This document shows, in pieces, positions 26,539 to 36,979 of a stretch of DNA of 54,885 nucleotides; position 1 is the stretch's first letter, and each line of letters begins with the position of its first letter. The stretch comes from Desulfobacteraceae bacterium (lineage in GTDB: Bacteria; Desulfobacterota; DSM-4660; Desulfatiglandales; Desulfatiglandaceae), in contig QZIK01000096.1 of NCBI GenBank assembly GCA_003599015.1, forward strand, positions 1 to 54,885, written 5' to 3'. The position numbers were made by a program, and so were the translations under genes. Under the pieces are notes generated by a model. The model was not told where the DNA came from. It saw only the letters and a list, made by a program, of their open reading frames with translations, and did no database searches.

Positions 26539-26779
26539 GTTATAATTAACCGCTTACTTTTGGTTTAAATATTGTTTAATGGTTTCTTGATCATTAAGAC
26601 GAGGAAACTAAAAAAAAGTTATTTGCCAATTATTTCATCTTTCACCTGATTACCTTAATTTTCAACTTGAATTAACAGACAAATTTATAATATCTTAATA
26701 TAGAAGTATAAATTATGTAATGGGTTTATCCATAATTTTTAAAGCAGTGGAACTATTACATATTAAGGGGTACTTATTT

Positions 26780-29101
26780 ATGAAAAAAACCCGTGGGCGG
26801 GACAAGCCTCTCCCAAGATTCAAAGCTCTTAAAGCTTCAATGTCTCTGGTAATAATTATGGCCATTCTCGCCAGTGCCGGTACCCTTACCATTGTTTATT
26901 CCTACGTTAGTGATGCTCCTGATTCCAACCCCTGGCTGCTGCATTCTTCTTTCTCGTCCCGTGTCTATGACCGTTACGGCAATGAAATAGCTGCACTCTA
27001 CGGCGAACAAAAACGCCTGGAAATCCCCCTGGAGGATGTCCCCCTGCACGTGCAAAATGCTTTTATCGCCGTGGAAGATGAAAGGTTTTATGAACATATC
27101 GGCATTGACTTCCTGGCCATAGCCAGGGCTTTCCTTGCTAACTTTCGCCAGCGCTCCTGGACAGAGCAGGGGGGAAGTACCATAACACAGCAATTAATCA
27201 AGAACGCTTATCTTACCCGGGAAAAAACTCTGAACCGTAAGGTTAAGGAAGTATGGCTGGCTCTCAAGATGGAGCGGGAGTTTTCCAAAAGTGAAATTCT
27301 GGAGATGTATCTTAACCAGATCTACTTTGCTCATGGGGCTTATGGCGTCGAGGTGGCAGCAAACAGTTATTTTCAAAAAAAAGCCGGCGAACTGACTATT
27401 GCCGAAGCTGCTTTACTGGCGGGAATTCCCCGGTCACCCAACTTTTATTCACCTTTTGTAAACTTTGAGGCTGCTCTGCAGAGACAGGCCCTGGTCCTAA
27501 AAAAGATGAACGAGCTTGGCTTCATCAGCCAGGAGCAATTAAAGGAAGCCATGGAGCAGGAAATAATCCTCGCCGATCCACCGACGCGCGAGTATCCCTT
27601 TCCTTATTTTATAGATTACGCCCTTCATAATGAACTGGTCGGTATCCTCAGCGGGTTGCCCCAGTTTGGCAGCCGCAAAGAGGTCTATGAGGCCATCTAT
27701 AATATGGGCTTAAAAATTTACACTACCATGGATGCCGGCATCCAGTCCGTCATGGAAAACACTCTGAGCGACGAAAGCCTTTATCCCCAAAATCAGCGGG
27801 TGGATATGGCTCTGTTGAAGCAGCTGCTGGATAGTGGAAATTATGATCATTATCCTGAGGAAGCCCTTGCGGAGGATGGAATTCCCCAGCCGCAGGTTGC
27901 TGCTGTAGCGGCTGATCCGGCTACAGGTGAAGTTCTGGCCCTGGTGGGGGGAAGGGAATACGGTAAAGACAACCAGGATCTGCGCTACCTGAGCCCCAGG
28001 CAGCCGGGTTCTGCCATCAAGCCCATCGTTACCTACGCTCCGGCCCTGGAAGAAAACCTTGTTACACCTGGCTATATTGTCGATGACGCCCCTTTTCACA
28101 GGGGAGACTGGGCCCCGGAAAATTTCGGCAGGCGTTTTTTGGGCCTGGTTACAGTAAGGGAATCACTGGCAAAGTCCTTAAATGTCCCCGCCGTAAAGGT
28201 ATTTGCACAGCTAGGGCCGCGCCTTGGTCTGGAGTATGCTAAAAGAATGGGCCTTACAACTATTCACCCCGACGACTATAACCTGGCTGCAACCCTGGGA
28301 GGCTTAACCAGGGGGGTAACGGCCTGGGATATGGCCCAGAGTTATGCCGTCCTGGCCAACGAAGGCATAAAAGTAAACCTGCATACGATAAAAAGAATTG
28401 AGGATCGCAACGGAAAGGTTCTTTATGAACATCGCCGTAAACCTGAGGCTGTTCTCAGCCCCCAGACAGCTTACCTGGTCTCGGATATGCTGAAGGATGT
28501 GGTCCTGCGGGGAACAGCATCAGGTTTGAAGGCAGGGCGACCCCTGGCGGCCAAGACAGGCACTACCAGCGATAACCGGGATGCATATTTAATTACCTAC
28601 ACACCGGAAATTGTGGTTTCCTTCTGGATGGGGCACGATATTCAAAGGATGGGAAGGATTCCCGGTGGGAGCAGGGACACCATACCATTTATGAATATCA
28701 TACTGCCGCAAATCCTGGAAGCCTTTCCGCCTTCTGATTTTACCATGCCCACAGGTCTGATCGGCCCGGTTAATATTTGCCGCAAATCAGGCTTAAGGCC
28801 GGGACCTTCCTGTCCCGAGGAGGATATAGTCGCTGAGATCTTTCCCGCGGAGCAGGTTCCCCAGGATACCTGTAATTTACACGTATCTCTGAGAATCTGC
28901 CGGTCCAGCGGTCTTCTGGTTGGTAACTACTGCCCGCCCGGCGAGGTGGAAAGAAGAATCTTCCTGTACCGGCCTCCTTTCGAACGGACCGATGAGCGCT
29001 GGAGGGGAGAACCGGGCAGAGGCCCGGAAGATGCCGCTCTTTTACCGCCGTGGGAGTACTGCTGGCAGCATACCTGGTGGCGGAGATATAGATTTTGGTA
29101 A
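26780..29101 (+). CDS. Class A penicillin-binding protein (PBP1A)
   Basis: Transglycosylase: AVEDERFYEHIGIDFLAIARAFLANF...QGGSTITQQLIKNAYL. Transpeptidase: RQPGSAIKPIV, AKSLNVPAVKV, AAKTGTTSDNRDAY. Confidence 0.96.
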   Translation: MKKTRGRDKPLPRFKALKASMSLVIIMAILASAGTLTIVYSYVSDAPDSNPWLLHSSFSSRVYDRYGNEIAALYGEQKRLEIPLEDVPLHVQNAFIAVEDERFYEHIGIDFLAIARAFLANFRQRSWTEQGGSTITQQLIKNAYLTREKTLNRKVKEVWLALKMEREFSKSEILEMYLNQIYFAHGAYGVEVAANSYFQKKAGELTIAEAALLAGIPRSPNFYSPFVNFEAALQRQALVLKKMNELGFISQEQLKEAMEQEIILADPPTREYPFPYFIDYALHNELVGILSGLPQFGSRKEVYEAIYNMGLKIYTTMDAGIQSVMENTLSDESLYPQNQRVDMALLKQLLDSGNYDHYPEEALAEDGIPQPQVAAVAADPATGEVLALVGGREYGKDNQDLRYLSPRQPGSAIKPIVTYAPALEENLVTPGYIVDDAPFHRGDWAPENFGRRFLGLVTVRESLAKSLNVPAVKVFAQLGPRLGLEYAKRMGLTTIHPDDYNLAATLGGLTRGVTAWDMAQSYAVLANEGIKVNLHTIKRIEDRNGKVLYEHRRKPEAVLSPQTAYLVSDMLKDVVLRGTASGLKAGRPLAAKTGTTSDNRDAYLITYTPEIVVSFWMGHDIQRMGRIPGGSRDTIPFMNIILPQILEAFPPSDFTMPTGLIGPVNICRKSGLRPGPSCPEEDIVAEIFPAEQVPQDTCNLHVSLRICRSSGLLVGNYCPPGEVERRIFLYRPPFERTDERWRGEPGRGPEDAALLPPWEYCWQHTWWRRYRFW

Positions 29102-30438
29102 TCACAAGACATCATGGTATAATATGGGGAGGTAAAAACTTAGACAAGAAGAAGTTAAGTACACATAAACTGGTGCCTGGCGCCTTGCAGAAGGTGAACT
29201 TTTTGCCGGATACTAAAAGGGTTATTGTCATCGGCGGCGGTGCTGCCGGGATGCTTGCCGCAGGAACTGCCGGGTCCCGGGGCCTTGACGTTCTTTTAAT
29301 CGAAAAAAACAACATCCTCGGCAGAAAGCTTTTGATAACAGGAAAGGGCAGGTGTAATATCACCAACAGTGTCGGCGAGATCGGTGATCTTATCGCCAAT
29401 ATTCCTGTAAACGGCAAATTTTTATACAGCGCTTTCCATACTTTTTCCAATTATGACCTTATTAAATTATTTAACGAACTGGGCCTGGAGACCAAAGTGG
29501 AACGCGGTGGAAGGGTATTTCCCGCTTCAGATCGGTCTGTGGATGTGGTCAATGCTTTAAAGAAGTACCTGAACAAAAACAATGTCCAAATAATAAAAGG
29601 TGAAGTGCAAAAAATTGTCGCCCAAAATAACATTGTTAGCAAAGTTGTTCTTCAGGATGGAAGAATTTTTTTATGCCAAAGCGTAATTGTGGCCACGGGA
29701 GGCATGTCTTATCCCCAGACGGGTTCAACAGGTGATGGTTACCGTTTTGCCCGGGAAAGCGGGCATACGGTCACACCTTTAACACCGTCGTTAGTCCCCC
29801 TTGAGGTTAAAGAGAGGTGGGCAGCGGAACTGCAGGGATTATCGCTGAAAAACGTGGCCATTTCCCTTCTGGACGAAAACAATAAAGAATTATACAGGGA
29901 TTTTGGTGAAATGCTCTTCACCCATTTCGGTGTTTCCGGCCCCATCATTTTATCGGCAAGCTCATACCTTGGAAATATTAATAAAAAAAAATACCGGCTT
30001 GTTCTTGATTTAAAACCGGCACTTTCCGAAGAACAGCTGGATCTAAGGATACAGAGAGATTTCCACAAGTATGCCAACAGGTTTTTTGTCAATTCATTAC
30101 CGGACTTACTTCCCAAAAAGATGATTCCTGTGATTATAAAGCTGTCTAAAATTTCTCCGGAAAAGCCTGTTAATCAAATTTCCAGAAGTGAAAGGAAAAA
30201 GCTTGTGGAGTTACTTAAAAACCTTACCCTGGAAATTAAAAAGTACCGGCCCTTAAAAGAAGCGATCATAACCTCCGGCGGAGTGGCCGTTGAAGAGATA
30301 AATCCCTATACAATGGAATCCAAACTGGTTAAAGGGCTTTTTTTTGCAGGTGAAGTTATCGATGTCAATGCCTATACCGGGGGCTTTAACCTGCAGATTG
30401 CTTTTTCTACGGGATACCTGGCGGGATTGAACTGCTGA
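29095..30438 (+). CDS. NAD(P)/FAD-dependent oxidoreductase (HI0933/YhiN family)
   Basis: RVIVIGGGAAGMLAAGTAGSRGLDVLLIEKNNILGRKLLITGKGRCNITN ... GLFFAGEVIDVNAYTGGFNLQIAFSTGYLAG. Exact start uncertain. Confidence 0.93.
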   Translation: MVITRHHGIIWGGKNLDKKKLSTHKLVPGALQKVNFLPDTKRVIVIGGGAAGMLAAGTAGSRGLDVLLIEKNNILGRKLLITGKGRCNITNSVGEIGDLIANIPVNGKFLYSAFHTFSNYDLIKLFNELGLETKVERGGRVFPASDRSVDVVNALKKYLNKNNVQIIKGEVQKIVAQNNIVSKVVLQDGRIFLCQSVIVATGGMSYPQTGSTGDGYRFARESGHTVTPLTPSLVPLEVKERWAAELQGLSLKNVAISLLDENNKELYRDFGEMLFTHFGVSGPIILSASSYLGNINKKKYRLVLDLKPALSEEQLDLRIQRDFHKYANRFFVNSLPDLLPKKMIPVIIKLSKISPEKPVNQISRSERKKLVELLKNLTLEIKKYRPLKEAIITSGGVAVEEINPYTMESKLVKGLFFAGEVIDVNAYTGGFNLQIAFSTGYLAGLNC

Positions 30439-30609
30439 CAGCAGTGTTATGTTTACATAACTCCTGCGGTCCCCGGTAGGACTGCTGCCGGCGGCCATAC
30501 GCTCCTTTTTGTTATAGATTTTTGCCCCTGGCAGCAGGAAGCGGCCCTGCCGGGAGAGAATAGTTAAAAACGTTTTAAAAATAGTTAAAGGGAACGAGGG
30601 TCCGGGACA

Positions 30610-32106
30610 ATGTATATCAGCACCAGGGGAAATTTTGAAGAAGTTACTGCTTCAGAAGCAATCAGGCTGGGTATGGTCCCGACGGGAGGCTTATTTGTGC
30701 CCGCGGAGCTGCCCTCTCTTTCCAGGGAAGAGATCCTGGAGATGCAGGGAAAACCTTACCAGGAAACCGCCCGGCGGGTAATGTCCCTTTTCCTGCCTGA
30801 CTTTTTACCGGAAGAGATAAATGATTGCGTGGAGAAGGCCTACAACGAAAATAATTTTGACCATGCCTCCATAGCTCCCCTGTTCAGGCTGGACAGCCAT
30901 ACATATTTCCTGGAACTCTGGCACGGGCCTACGGCAGCTTTCAAGGACATAGCCCTGCAGCTGATGCCTCATCTTTTATCCCTGGCTCTCCAAAAAGCAG
31001 GGGTTAAAAGGAAGATCGCCATTTTGGTGGCCACTTCAGGAGATACGGGAAAGGCGGCCCTGGAAGGTTTTAAAAATGTCCCCGGTATTAAAATAATCGT
31101 CTTTTACCCCTACGGGGGGGTCAGCAGGGTGCAGGAACTGCAGATGACTGCCACTGATGGCTTCAATACTTACGCGGTGGCAGTCAGGGGAAACTTTGAC
31201 GACTGTCAGAACTCCGTTAAAGAAATTTTTGCTGACGAAGAATTTAAAAAAATCCTGGCCGGGAAAAGTTACGAGCTGTCGTCAGCCAATTCCATAAACT
31301 GGGGCCGGCTCCTGCCGCAGGTTGTCTATTATTTCCGGGCTTACCTTAATCTCCTGGAGAAAAAGGAAATCATTCCCGGCGAACGTATAAATTTTGTGGT
31401 TCCTACGGGAAATTTCGGCAATATCCTGGCGGGATGGTATGCCGGCAGGATGGGGCTCCCCATTAATAAGCTGATCTGTGCCTCCAACGAGAACAAAGTG
31501 CTGACGGATTTTTTCCAATCCGGTATTTATGACCGCAACAGGGAATTCAAGCAGACCAGCAGTCCCTCCATGGACATCCTGATCTCCAGCAACCTGGAAA
31601 GGTTTCTTTTTGAAATCAGCAACCACTGCGCGGGGAAAATTAACCGCTGGATGACAGCTTTAAAAGAAACGGGGCGTTTCGACGTGGATACCGGAACCAG
31701 GCAGGCCATGGAGCAAATCATAGCGGCCGGTTTTGCGGTAGAAGAAGAAACCCTGTCAGCCATAGAGGAAGTCTTTGAAACGGGCGGGTATCTCCTGGAT
31801 ACACATACCGCCGTCGGTTTTAAGGTTTACCAGAAGTACCTGGCCGCAACGGGGGACAAGTCCAAAACAGTAATTTGTGCCACCGCCAGCCCTTTTAAGT
31901 TCAGCAGCAGTGTTCTCCAGGCCATCAAAGGTAAGGATTACCTGAGCGGTAAGGATGAGTTTGGCATACTGCAGGAACTGAGCAGGCTCAGCAAAATTCC
32001 TGTTCACCCCGGGCTCCGAAACCTGGAGGCTAAACCTGTGCTGCATCGCACCGTTTGCGAGAGAAAAGAAATAAAAGCCCAAGTGGAAAAAATCCTGGGC
32101 ATCTAG
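30610..32106 (+). CDS. thrC: Threonine synthase
   Basis: MYISTRGNFEEVTASEAIRLGMVPTGGLFVP...ELWHGPTAAFKDIALQLMPHLL...ATSGDTGKAALEGFKNVPGIKIIVFYPYGGVS. Confidence 0.96.
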   Translation: MYISTRGNFEEVTASEAIRLGMVPTGGLFVPAELPSLSREEILEMQGKPYQETARRVMSLFLPDFLPEEINDCVEKAYNENNFDHASIAPLFRLDSHTYFLELWHGPTAAFKDIALQLMPHLLSLALQKAGVKRKIAILVATSGDTGKAALEGFKNVPGIKIIVFYPYGGVSRVQELQMTATDGFNTYAVAVRGNFDDCQNSVKEIFADEEFKKILAGKSYELSSANSINWGRLLPQVVYYFRAYLNLLEKKEIIPGERINFVVPTGNFGNILAGWYAGRMGLPINKLICASNENKVLTDFFQSGIYDRNREFKQTSSPSMDILISSNLERFLFEISNHCAGKINRWMTALKETGRFDVDTGTRQAMEQIIAAGFAVEEETLSAIEEVFETGGYLLDTHTAVGFKVYQKYLAATGDKSKTVICATASPFKFSSSVLQAIKGKDYLSGKDEFGILQELSRLSKIPVHPGLRNLEAKPVLHRTVCERKEIKAQVEKILGI

Positions 32107-32232
32107 CCGTCCACAAGAAAAGGGCCTACCTTTCATATCCGCAAAGGTTGGTAGCTTTCTCAACACTTCGGCGAACTTCCTGTTTTTTTATCCTTCCATT
32201 GACTGTAGTACGTTTTTGCTCCTGGCGTAGAA

Positions 32233-33156
32233 CTACCGCTCGATCATTTCCTCGTTGCGCCCCACGGGTTCTTCCAGGAAAGCATGTTCAATAAGCATGG
32301 GCTCTCCCTCTACAGTCATTTTAACACGCTCGATGTAAACGAATTCCGTCAGGGTATTGACAATGGAATTTATGGTCATGGCCTCTCCTGCAGCTCCCCC
32401 GGGGTGTTTGGTATGCATTTCCCGGGAAAAGTCAACATGGGCTATCCCGTTCCCGATTTCTACCGAGAGAACCCCTACTTCCCTGGGGATGGTAGGGCTG
32501 AGATCCCTGCGCTCCGGGCCTTTGATTAATTCCTCCAGGACTATCTTAACAAATTTTTCCCGGTTGGTGTCGGGGGATATTGTTATGGCCCTGGTTTCTC
32601 CAACTACGGCAGTGGCATCCTTTTTGCCAAAATACAGTGTAACTTCGGCTGTTACCTGGGGAGGTTCCACGGCAGTGGGGAAAGGCTCCATAAAGCCAAA
32701 GGGCTGACCGCTGGGGCCAATATACTCGTTTCCTTCCACCAGTATTTTAACCCTGTTGATCTCTTCAAACTGGGTCATAGTGTTGACCACCGAACCCCTG
32801 GCCACAATTTCTGCAATACTCCCGCCCAAATTATTAAATTCCCTGCTAAAATTAACAATTAAATCGCTGCCCTGTTTTATGGTGCCGTATACTTTGGTCT
32901 CGGGGGAGATATTGGCCCTGTGGCTTTCATCCAAGGGGCCTTTAATCAATTCTTCAAGGGTAGCCTTGTATTTATCCTCTCCCCTGCGGTAAGAGACCTG
33001 GCGTTCTTCGGTTACAAGTCTTTCATTATTGTTATCACCATAATAAAGCTTAACGTTTTTGGCGATTATATCTTTTTGGGGCCGCTGCAGAACACACCCC
33101 GCAAGCATGGTGGCAATTAGCACCATGAAGAGCAGTATCATAAAGCGTTTTGACAA
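32233..33156 (-). CDS. GerMN domain lipoprotein (two GerMN domains)
   Basis: Lipobox-like FMVLIATMLAGCVLQ, then two copies of the pattern ELIKGP...VNFSREFNNLGG... and VDFSREMHTKHPGGAAGEAMTINSIVNTLTEF. Probable TTG start near 33156. Confidence 0.85.
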   Translation of the reverse strand: MSKRFMILLFMVLIATMLAGCVLQRPQKDIIAKNVKLYYGDNNNERLVTEERQVSYRRGEDKYKATLEELIKGPLDESHRANISPETKVYGTIKQGSDLIVNFSREFNNLGGSIAEIVARGSVVNTMTQFEEINRVKILVEGNEYIGPSGQPFGFMEPFPTAVEPPQVTAEVTLYFGKKDATAVVGETRAITISPDTNREKFVKIVLEELIKGPERRDLSPTIPREVGVLSVEIGNGIAHVDFSREMHTKHPGGAAGEAMTINSIVNTLTEFVYIERVKMTVEGEPMLIEHAFLEEPVGRNEEMIER

Positions 33157-33513
33157 TTTGCTCACTCCTACCTGTTCAGGTACGTTTATTATACTCTTTA
33201 TTAACGGAAAAACAACATCCTGGCGGAACAATTGCCCTGCGAATTTCATTAACGATATCTTCGTCATCGATATTTTTTATAAAGCCGGCCTCACCGGTTT
33301 CTGTTTACTTTTACCAGAAAAAAATAAAAAAAATTTTTTAAGCAGGCAGGAAAAAAAGAAGCTTGCATAGAATAGGATAAATAAGATATAATTAGTCCAC
33401 TATCCCCAATGGTATTAAAACATTTCCTGCCGCTGATTTAACGCAGGAAAGTAAAAGCAGCAGGCTCTGTCAGGCCCAATCATCATACACTTTGTAAAGC
33501 CATGGAGGTTAAA

Positions 33514-33945
33514 ATGCAGATAACCCGTCAGACCGAATATGCTATCCGTACTTTGCTGGAACTTTCCAGGGTCCCTTTTGGAAAACTGCTCCAAACCAGG
33601 GTTATATCAGAGCGCCAGGGCATTCCGGAAGTTTTCCTGACGAAAACAGTTCAGGTCCTGGCCCTGGCCGGGTTGGTACAAACCCAGAGAGGGACGCAGG
33701 GTGGGGTTAAACTGGCTGTTCCGGGCGATCAGATCACGCTTGCCGATATAATCACGGCAATTGAAGGGACACTCGCCATAAATATCTGCCTGGCCGAGAA
33801 CTACTCTTGTCCCAATATGGCTACCTGCAAGGTTCACCAGGTTTTCCGGCGCGCCCAGGAAGCCATGCTGTCTGAATTAAACAGTGTAACCCTGTCCGAT
33901 CTTGTTGAAACGGAAAAAATGCAGGTCAGCCTGGAGAATGAATAA
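33514..33945 (+). CDS. Rrf2 family transcriptional regulator
   Basis: MQITRQTEYAIRTLLELSRVP...IPEVFLTKTVQVLALAGLVQTQRGTQGGVKLA...CLAENYSCPNMATCKVHQVF (Cys cluster). Confidence 0.93.
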   Translation: MQITRQTEYAIRTLLELSRVPFGKLLQTRVISERQGIPEVFLTKTVQVLALAGLVQTQRGTQGGVKLAVPGDQITLADIITAIEGTLAINICLAENYSCPNMATCKVHQVFRRAQEAMLSELNSVTLSDLVETEKMQVSLENE

Positions 33946-33947
33946 GT

Positions 33948-34030
33948 GATATCCTCTCCCCACTGAAGTGAGGAGCTTCCCATCACGGGAAACATGCGGA
34001 ACCCCCGAGGCAAGAACATCTTGCGTATAA
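33948..34030 (+). mobile_element. Possible solitary right-end fragment of an IS200/IS605 (TnpB-type) element
   Basis: GTGATATCCTCTCCCCACTGAAGTGAGGAGCTTCCC: hairpin CTCCCCACT/AGTGAGGAG in the style of IS605-family right ends, with no tnpA or tnpB nearby. Confidence 0.3.
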
Positions 34031-34204
34031 ACCTGAGTCAAACTATAAAACCTGCCTGCTCTTGGGTGACCCTCGGGTAACTGTATTTTTAGAAAACGGA
34101 TCTTTAAAAGGGGGGATGTTAAACTAAAAAAATAAGCGGTACGTATCTATAAAAAGAAATGTCGGGCCTTTAACGAGACCAAAAAATAATTGGGAGGAGA
34201 AAAA

Positions 34205-35848
34205 ATGAGCATGTTCTGTAATCAATGTGAACAAACAGCTAAAGGGAAGGGGTGTACAGTTTCAGGGGTTTGCGGAAAGAAACCCGAAGTTGCGGCCCTG
34301 CAGGATCTTTTAATTCATGTTATTAAGGAAATGTCCCTTTATGCTCATGAAGGCCGCCAAAAAGGAGTAGTGGATGATGAAGTAAACCGTTTTACATGTG
34401 AAGGACTGTTTGCCACGCTTACAAACGTAAACTTTGATCCGGAAAGCCTGAAGAAACTGATTTATCGCGGAGTTGAATTAACTTCGAAGCTTAAGGAAAA
34501 AGTAGCCGGTGCCGGTGGCAATGTGCAATTTTCCTATCCCGGGGCCAATTTCCAGGCTGCTGCTGACCTGAAAGGCCTGGTTAAACAGGGAGAAGAAACA
34601 GGCTTTTTCACGGATTCCGCTGCCGGTGAAGATATTCAATCTCTCCAGCAGGTAATGTTTTTTGGCATCAAGGGAGTAGCAGCCTATACTCACCATGCCG
34701 CTGTTCTTGGTCAGGAAGACGATGCCATTTATGCCTATATCCACGAGGCCCTGGCGGCACTCTCCAGTAAAACCCTCAGCTTAAATGAATGGGTAAACCT
34801 TGTGCTCAGGTGCGGTGAGATTAACCTGCGTGCCATGGAGCTGCTGGATACCGGAAACACCGGGAGATTTGGCCATCCCGTACCCACAGAGGTTCCCCTG
34901 GGGCACAAGAAGGGCAAGTGTATCCTCGTCTCGGGCCACGATCTTTACGACCTGGAGGAACTGCTTAAAGAAACAACCGGTAAGGGTATTTACGTTTATA
35001 CCCATGGCGAGATGCTGCCATCCCATGGCTATCCCGAACTAAAGAAATACACTCATTTTTATGGGCATTTCGGAACGGCCTGGCACAACCAGAAAAAGGA
35101 ATTCCCCGAGTTTCCCGGTGCCATACTGATGACCACCAACTGCATCCAGGAGCCCAAAAGCTCCTACCTGGAAAACATCTTTACTGCCGGCCCTGTGGGC
35201 TGGCCCGGTGTTGAGTATGTACATGGCGGCAATTTTATGCCCGTCATCGAAAAAGCATTGTCCATGCCCGGTTTTGCCGGAGATGTAGATAAAGGGAGCG
35301 TGATGGTGGGCTTTGCCCGCAATGCCGTGCTGGGTGTTGCTGATAAGGTTATCGCCGGGGTAAAAAGCGGCGCCATCAGGCGTTTCCTGCTGGTAGCCGG
35401 CTGTGACGGCGTCAAGCCGGGCCGGAACTATTACACAGAGTTAGTGGAGAAGGCGCCTGAAGATACAGTGATACTCACGCTGGCCTGCGGGAAATTTCGC
35501 TTTTTTGATAGGAAGCTGGGCAAAATTGGAGAAATTCCCAGGCTGCTTGATATGGGGCAGTGTAACGACGCTTACTCGGCCATCCAGGTTGCCGTCGCCC
35601 TGGCCAAAGCTTTTGACTGTGACGTGAACGACCTGCCGCTTTCCCTGGTTCTTTCCTGGTATGAACAGAAAGCGGTGGCGATTCTGCTGACACTTTTTTA
35701 CCTTAATATCAAAAATATCCGCTTGGGGCCCAGCCTTCCCGCTTTTATCACTCCGAACGTTCTGGATGTCCTGGTGAAAACCTTCAATGTCAGGCCCATT
35801 ACCACTGCCGAAGAGGACCTGGCAGACATTCTCGGCAGCTCTGTTTAA
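34205..35848 (+). CDS. hcp: Hydroxylamine reductase / hybrid cluster protein
   Basis: MSMFCNQCEQTAKGKGCTVSGVCGKKPEVAALQDLL...GHDLYDLEELL...TNCIQEPKSSY...GNFMPV...GCDGVKPGRNYYTE. Confidence 0.97.
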   Translation: MSMFCNQCEQTAKGKGCTVSGVCGKKPEVAALQDLLIHVIKEMSLYAHEGRQKGVVDDEVNRFTCEGLFATLTNVNFDPESLKKLIYRGVELTSKLKEKVAGAGGNVQFSYPGANFQAAADLKGLVKQGEETGFFTDSAAGEDIQSLQQVMFFGIKGVAAYTHHAAVLGQEDDAIYAYIHEALAALSSKTLSLNEWVNLVLRCGEINLRAMELLDTGNTGRFGHPVPTEVPLGHKKGKCILVSGHDLYDLEELLKETTGKGIYVYTHGEMLPSHGYPELKKYTHFYGHFGTAWHNQKKEFPEFPGAILMTTNCIQEPKSSYLENIFTAGPVGWPGVEYVHGGNFMPVIEKALSMPGFAGDVDKGSVMVGFARNAVLGVADKVIAGVKSGAIRRFLLVAGCDGVKPGRNYYTELVEKAPEDTVILTLACGKFRFFDRKLGKIGEIPRLLDMGQCNDAYSAIQVAVALAKAFDCDVNDLPLSLVLSWYEQKAVAILLTLFYLNIKNIRLGPSLPAFITPNVLDVLVKTFNVRPITTAEEDLADILGSSV

Positions 35849-36052
35849 ATGAAATGTTTCGTATCCGGGGTTATCCTGGAAAAGACGCTTTTATCATATT
35901 TAAAGAAGGCGGGGGAACTTTCCCCGCTATTTTTTTTAAAAATAGATTGCCCGAGGCAGCCCCTTGATGAAGGAAATTTGAAATAGTGGAGAAATATATA
36001 CTGTAAGCATTTTTTCCACACAGGGAAAACACTGTTAAAGGAAGTATTTTAT

Positions 36053-36829
36053 ATGGCTGACGATTCCTGCTGTAAGTTGATTGAATCATCCTGGAACCCG
36101 GTTACCGGCTGCACCAAAATCAGCCCGGCTTGCAAAAACTGTTATGCCGAGAGATTTGCTTTGCGGCTGCAAAATATAGGCAGCCCGGCCTATAAAAACG
36201 GTTTTCAAGTCACTTTACATCCAGAACGCCTGAATTTACCGCTCAAGTGGAAAAAGCCCAGAATAGTTTTTGTTAACTCCATGGGCGATTTGTTTCATGA
36301 AGAGGTACCCGTGCCGTTCATTAAGCAGGTATTTGAAACAATGAAAACCGCTTCCCGGCATACCTTTCAACTTTTAACCAAACGTGCCGAACGCCTTGCA
36401 GAAATCTCCCCCTATTTTTGCTGGCCTGATAATATTTGGATTGGGGTAACTGTAGAAAACCAAAATTATACATGGCGTATTAACCACCTTAACCTTGTTC
36501 CTGCTATGGTGAAGTTTATTTGCATGGAGCCCCTGTTAGGTCCGGTTGCAAATTTACCCCTGGAGGGCATTGATTGGGTTATCGTGGGGGGAGAGTCCGG
36601 CCCGAAAGCCCGTGTGATGCTTATTGACTGGGTACGCCAGATCCGCGATCAATGTTTAAAAAGAAACGTGCCCTTTTACTTTAAACAGTGGGGCGGAATT
36701 TACAGGGCGGAAAAAGGCCGTTTTTTGGATGGGCGGACGTGGGATGGCATGCCCTTATGCCTAGAACCTGTACAAAGTGAAAGCGGTAATTTAACTAATG
36801 ATGATCCTGCTATTGACAACAATCCATGA
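36053..36829 (+). CDS. Phage Gp37/Gp68 family protein (DUF5131)
   Basis: IESSWNPVTGCTKISPACKNCYAERFALRL...PRIVFVNSMGDLFHEEVP...FQLLTKRAERL...WIVGGESGPKAR-like motif. Confidence 0.92.
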   Translation: MADDSCCKLIESSWNPVTGCTKISPACKNCYAERFALRLQNIGSPAYKNGFQVTLHPERLNLPLKWKKPRIVFVNSMGDLFHEEVPVPFIKQVFETMKTASRHTFQLLTKRAERLAEISPYFCWPDNIWIGVTVENQNYTWRINHLNLVPAMVKFICMEPLLGPVANLPLEGIDWVIVGGESGPKARVMLIDWVRQIRDQCLKRNVPFYFKQWGGIYRAEKGRFLDGRTWDGMPLCLEPVQSESGNLTNDDPAIDNNP

Positions 36830-36979
36830 AAAAAGCGAGTTCCTTATACTATGTCCTGCTGTTATAATAATTAGGGGCGTTATTCTTTCTTTTGATTAAT
36901 GTGCAGTGTTGTATAAGCTGTAGTATTGGAATACTGATGCCGGAAAAAAAGAAATAGTTTAAGCTGGGAGGCACGGCCT

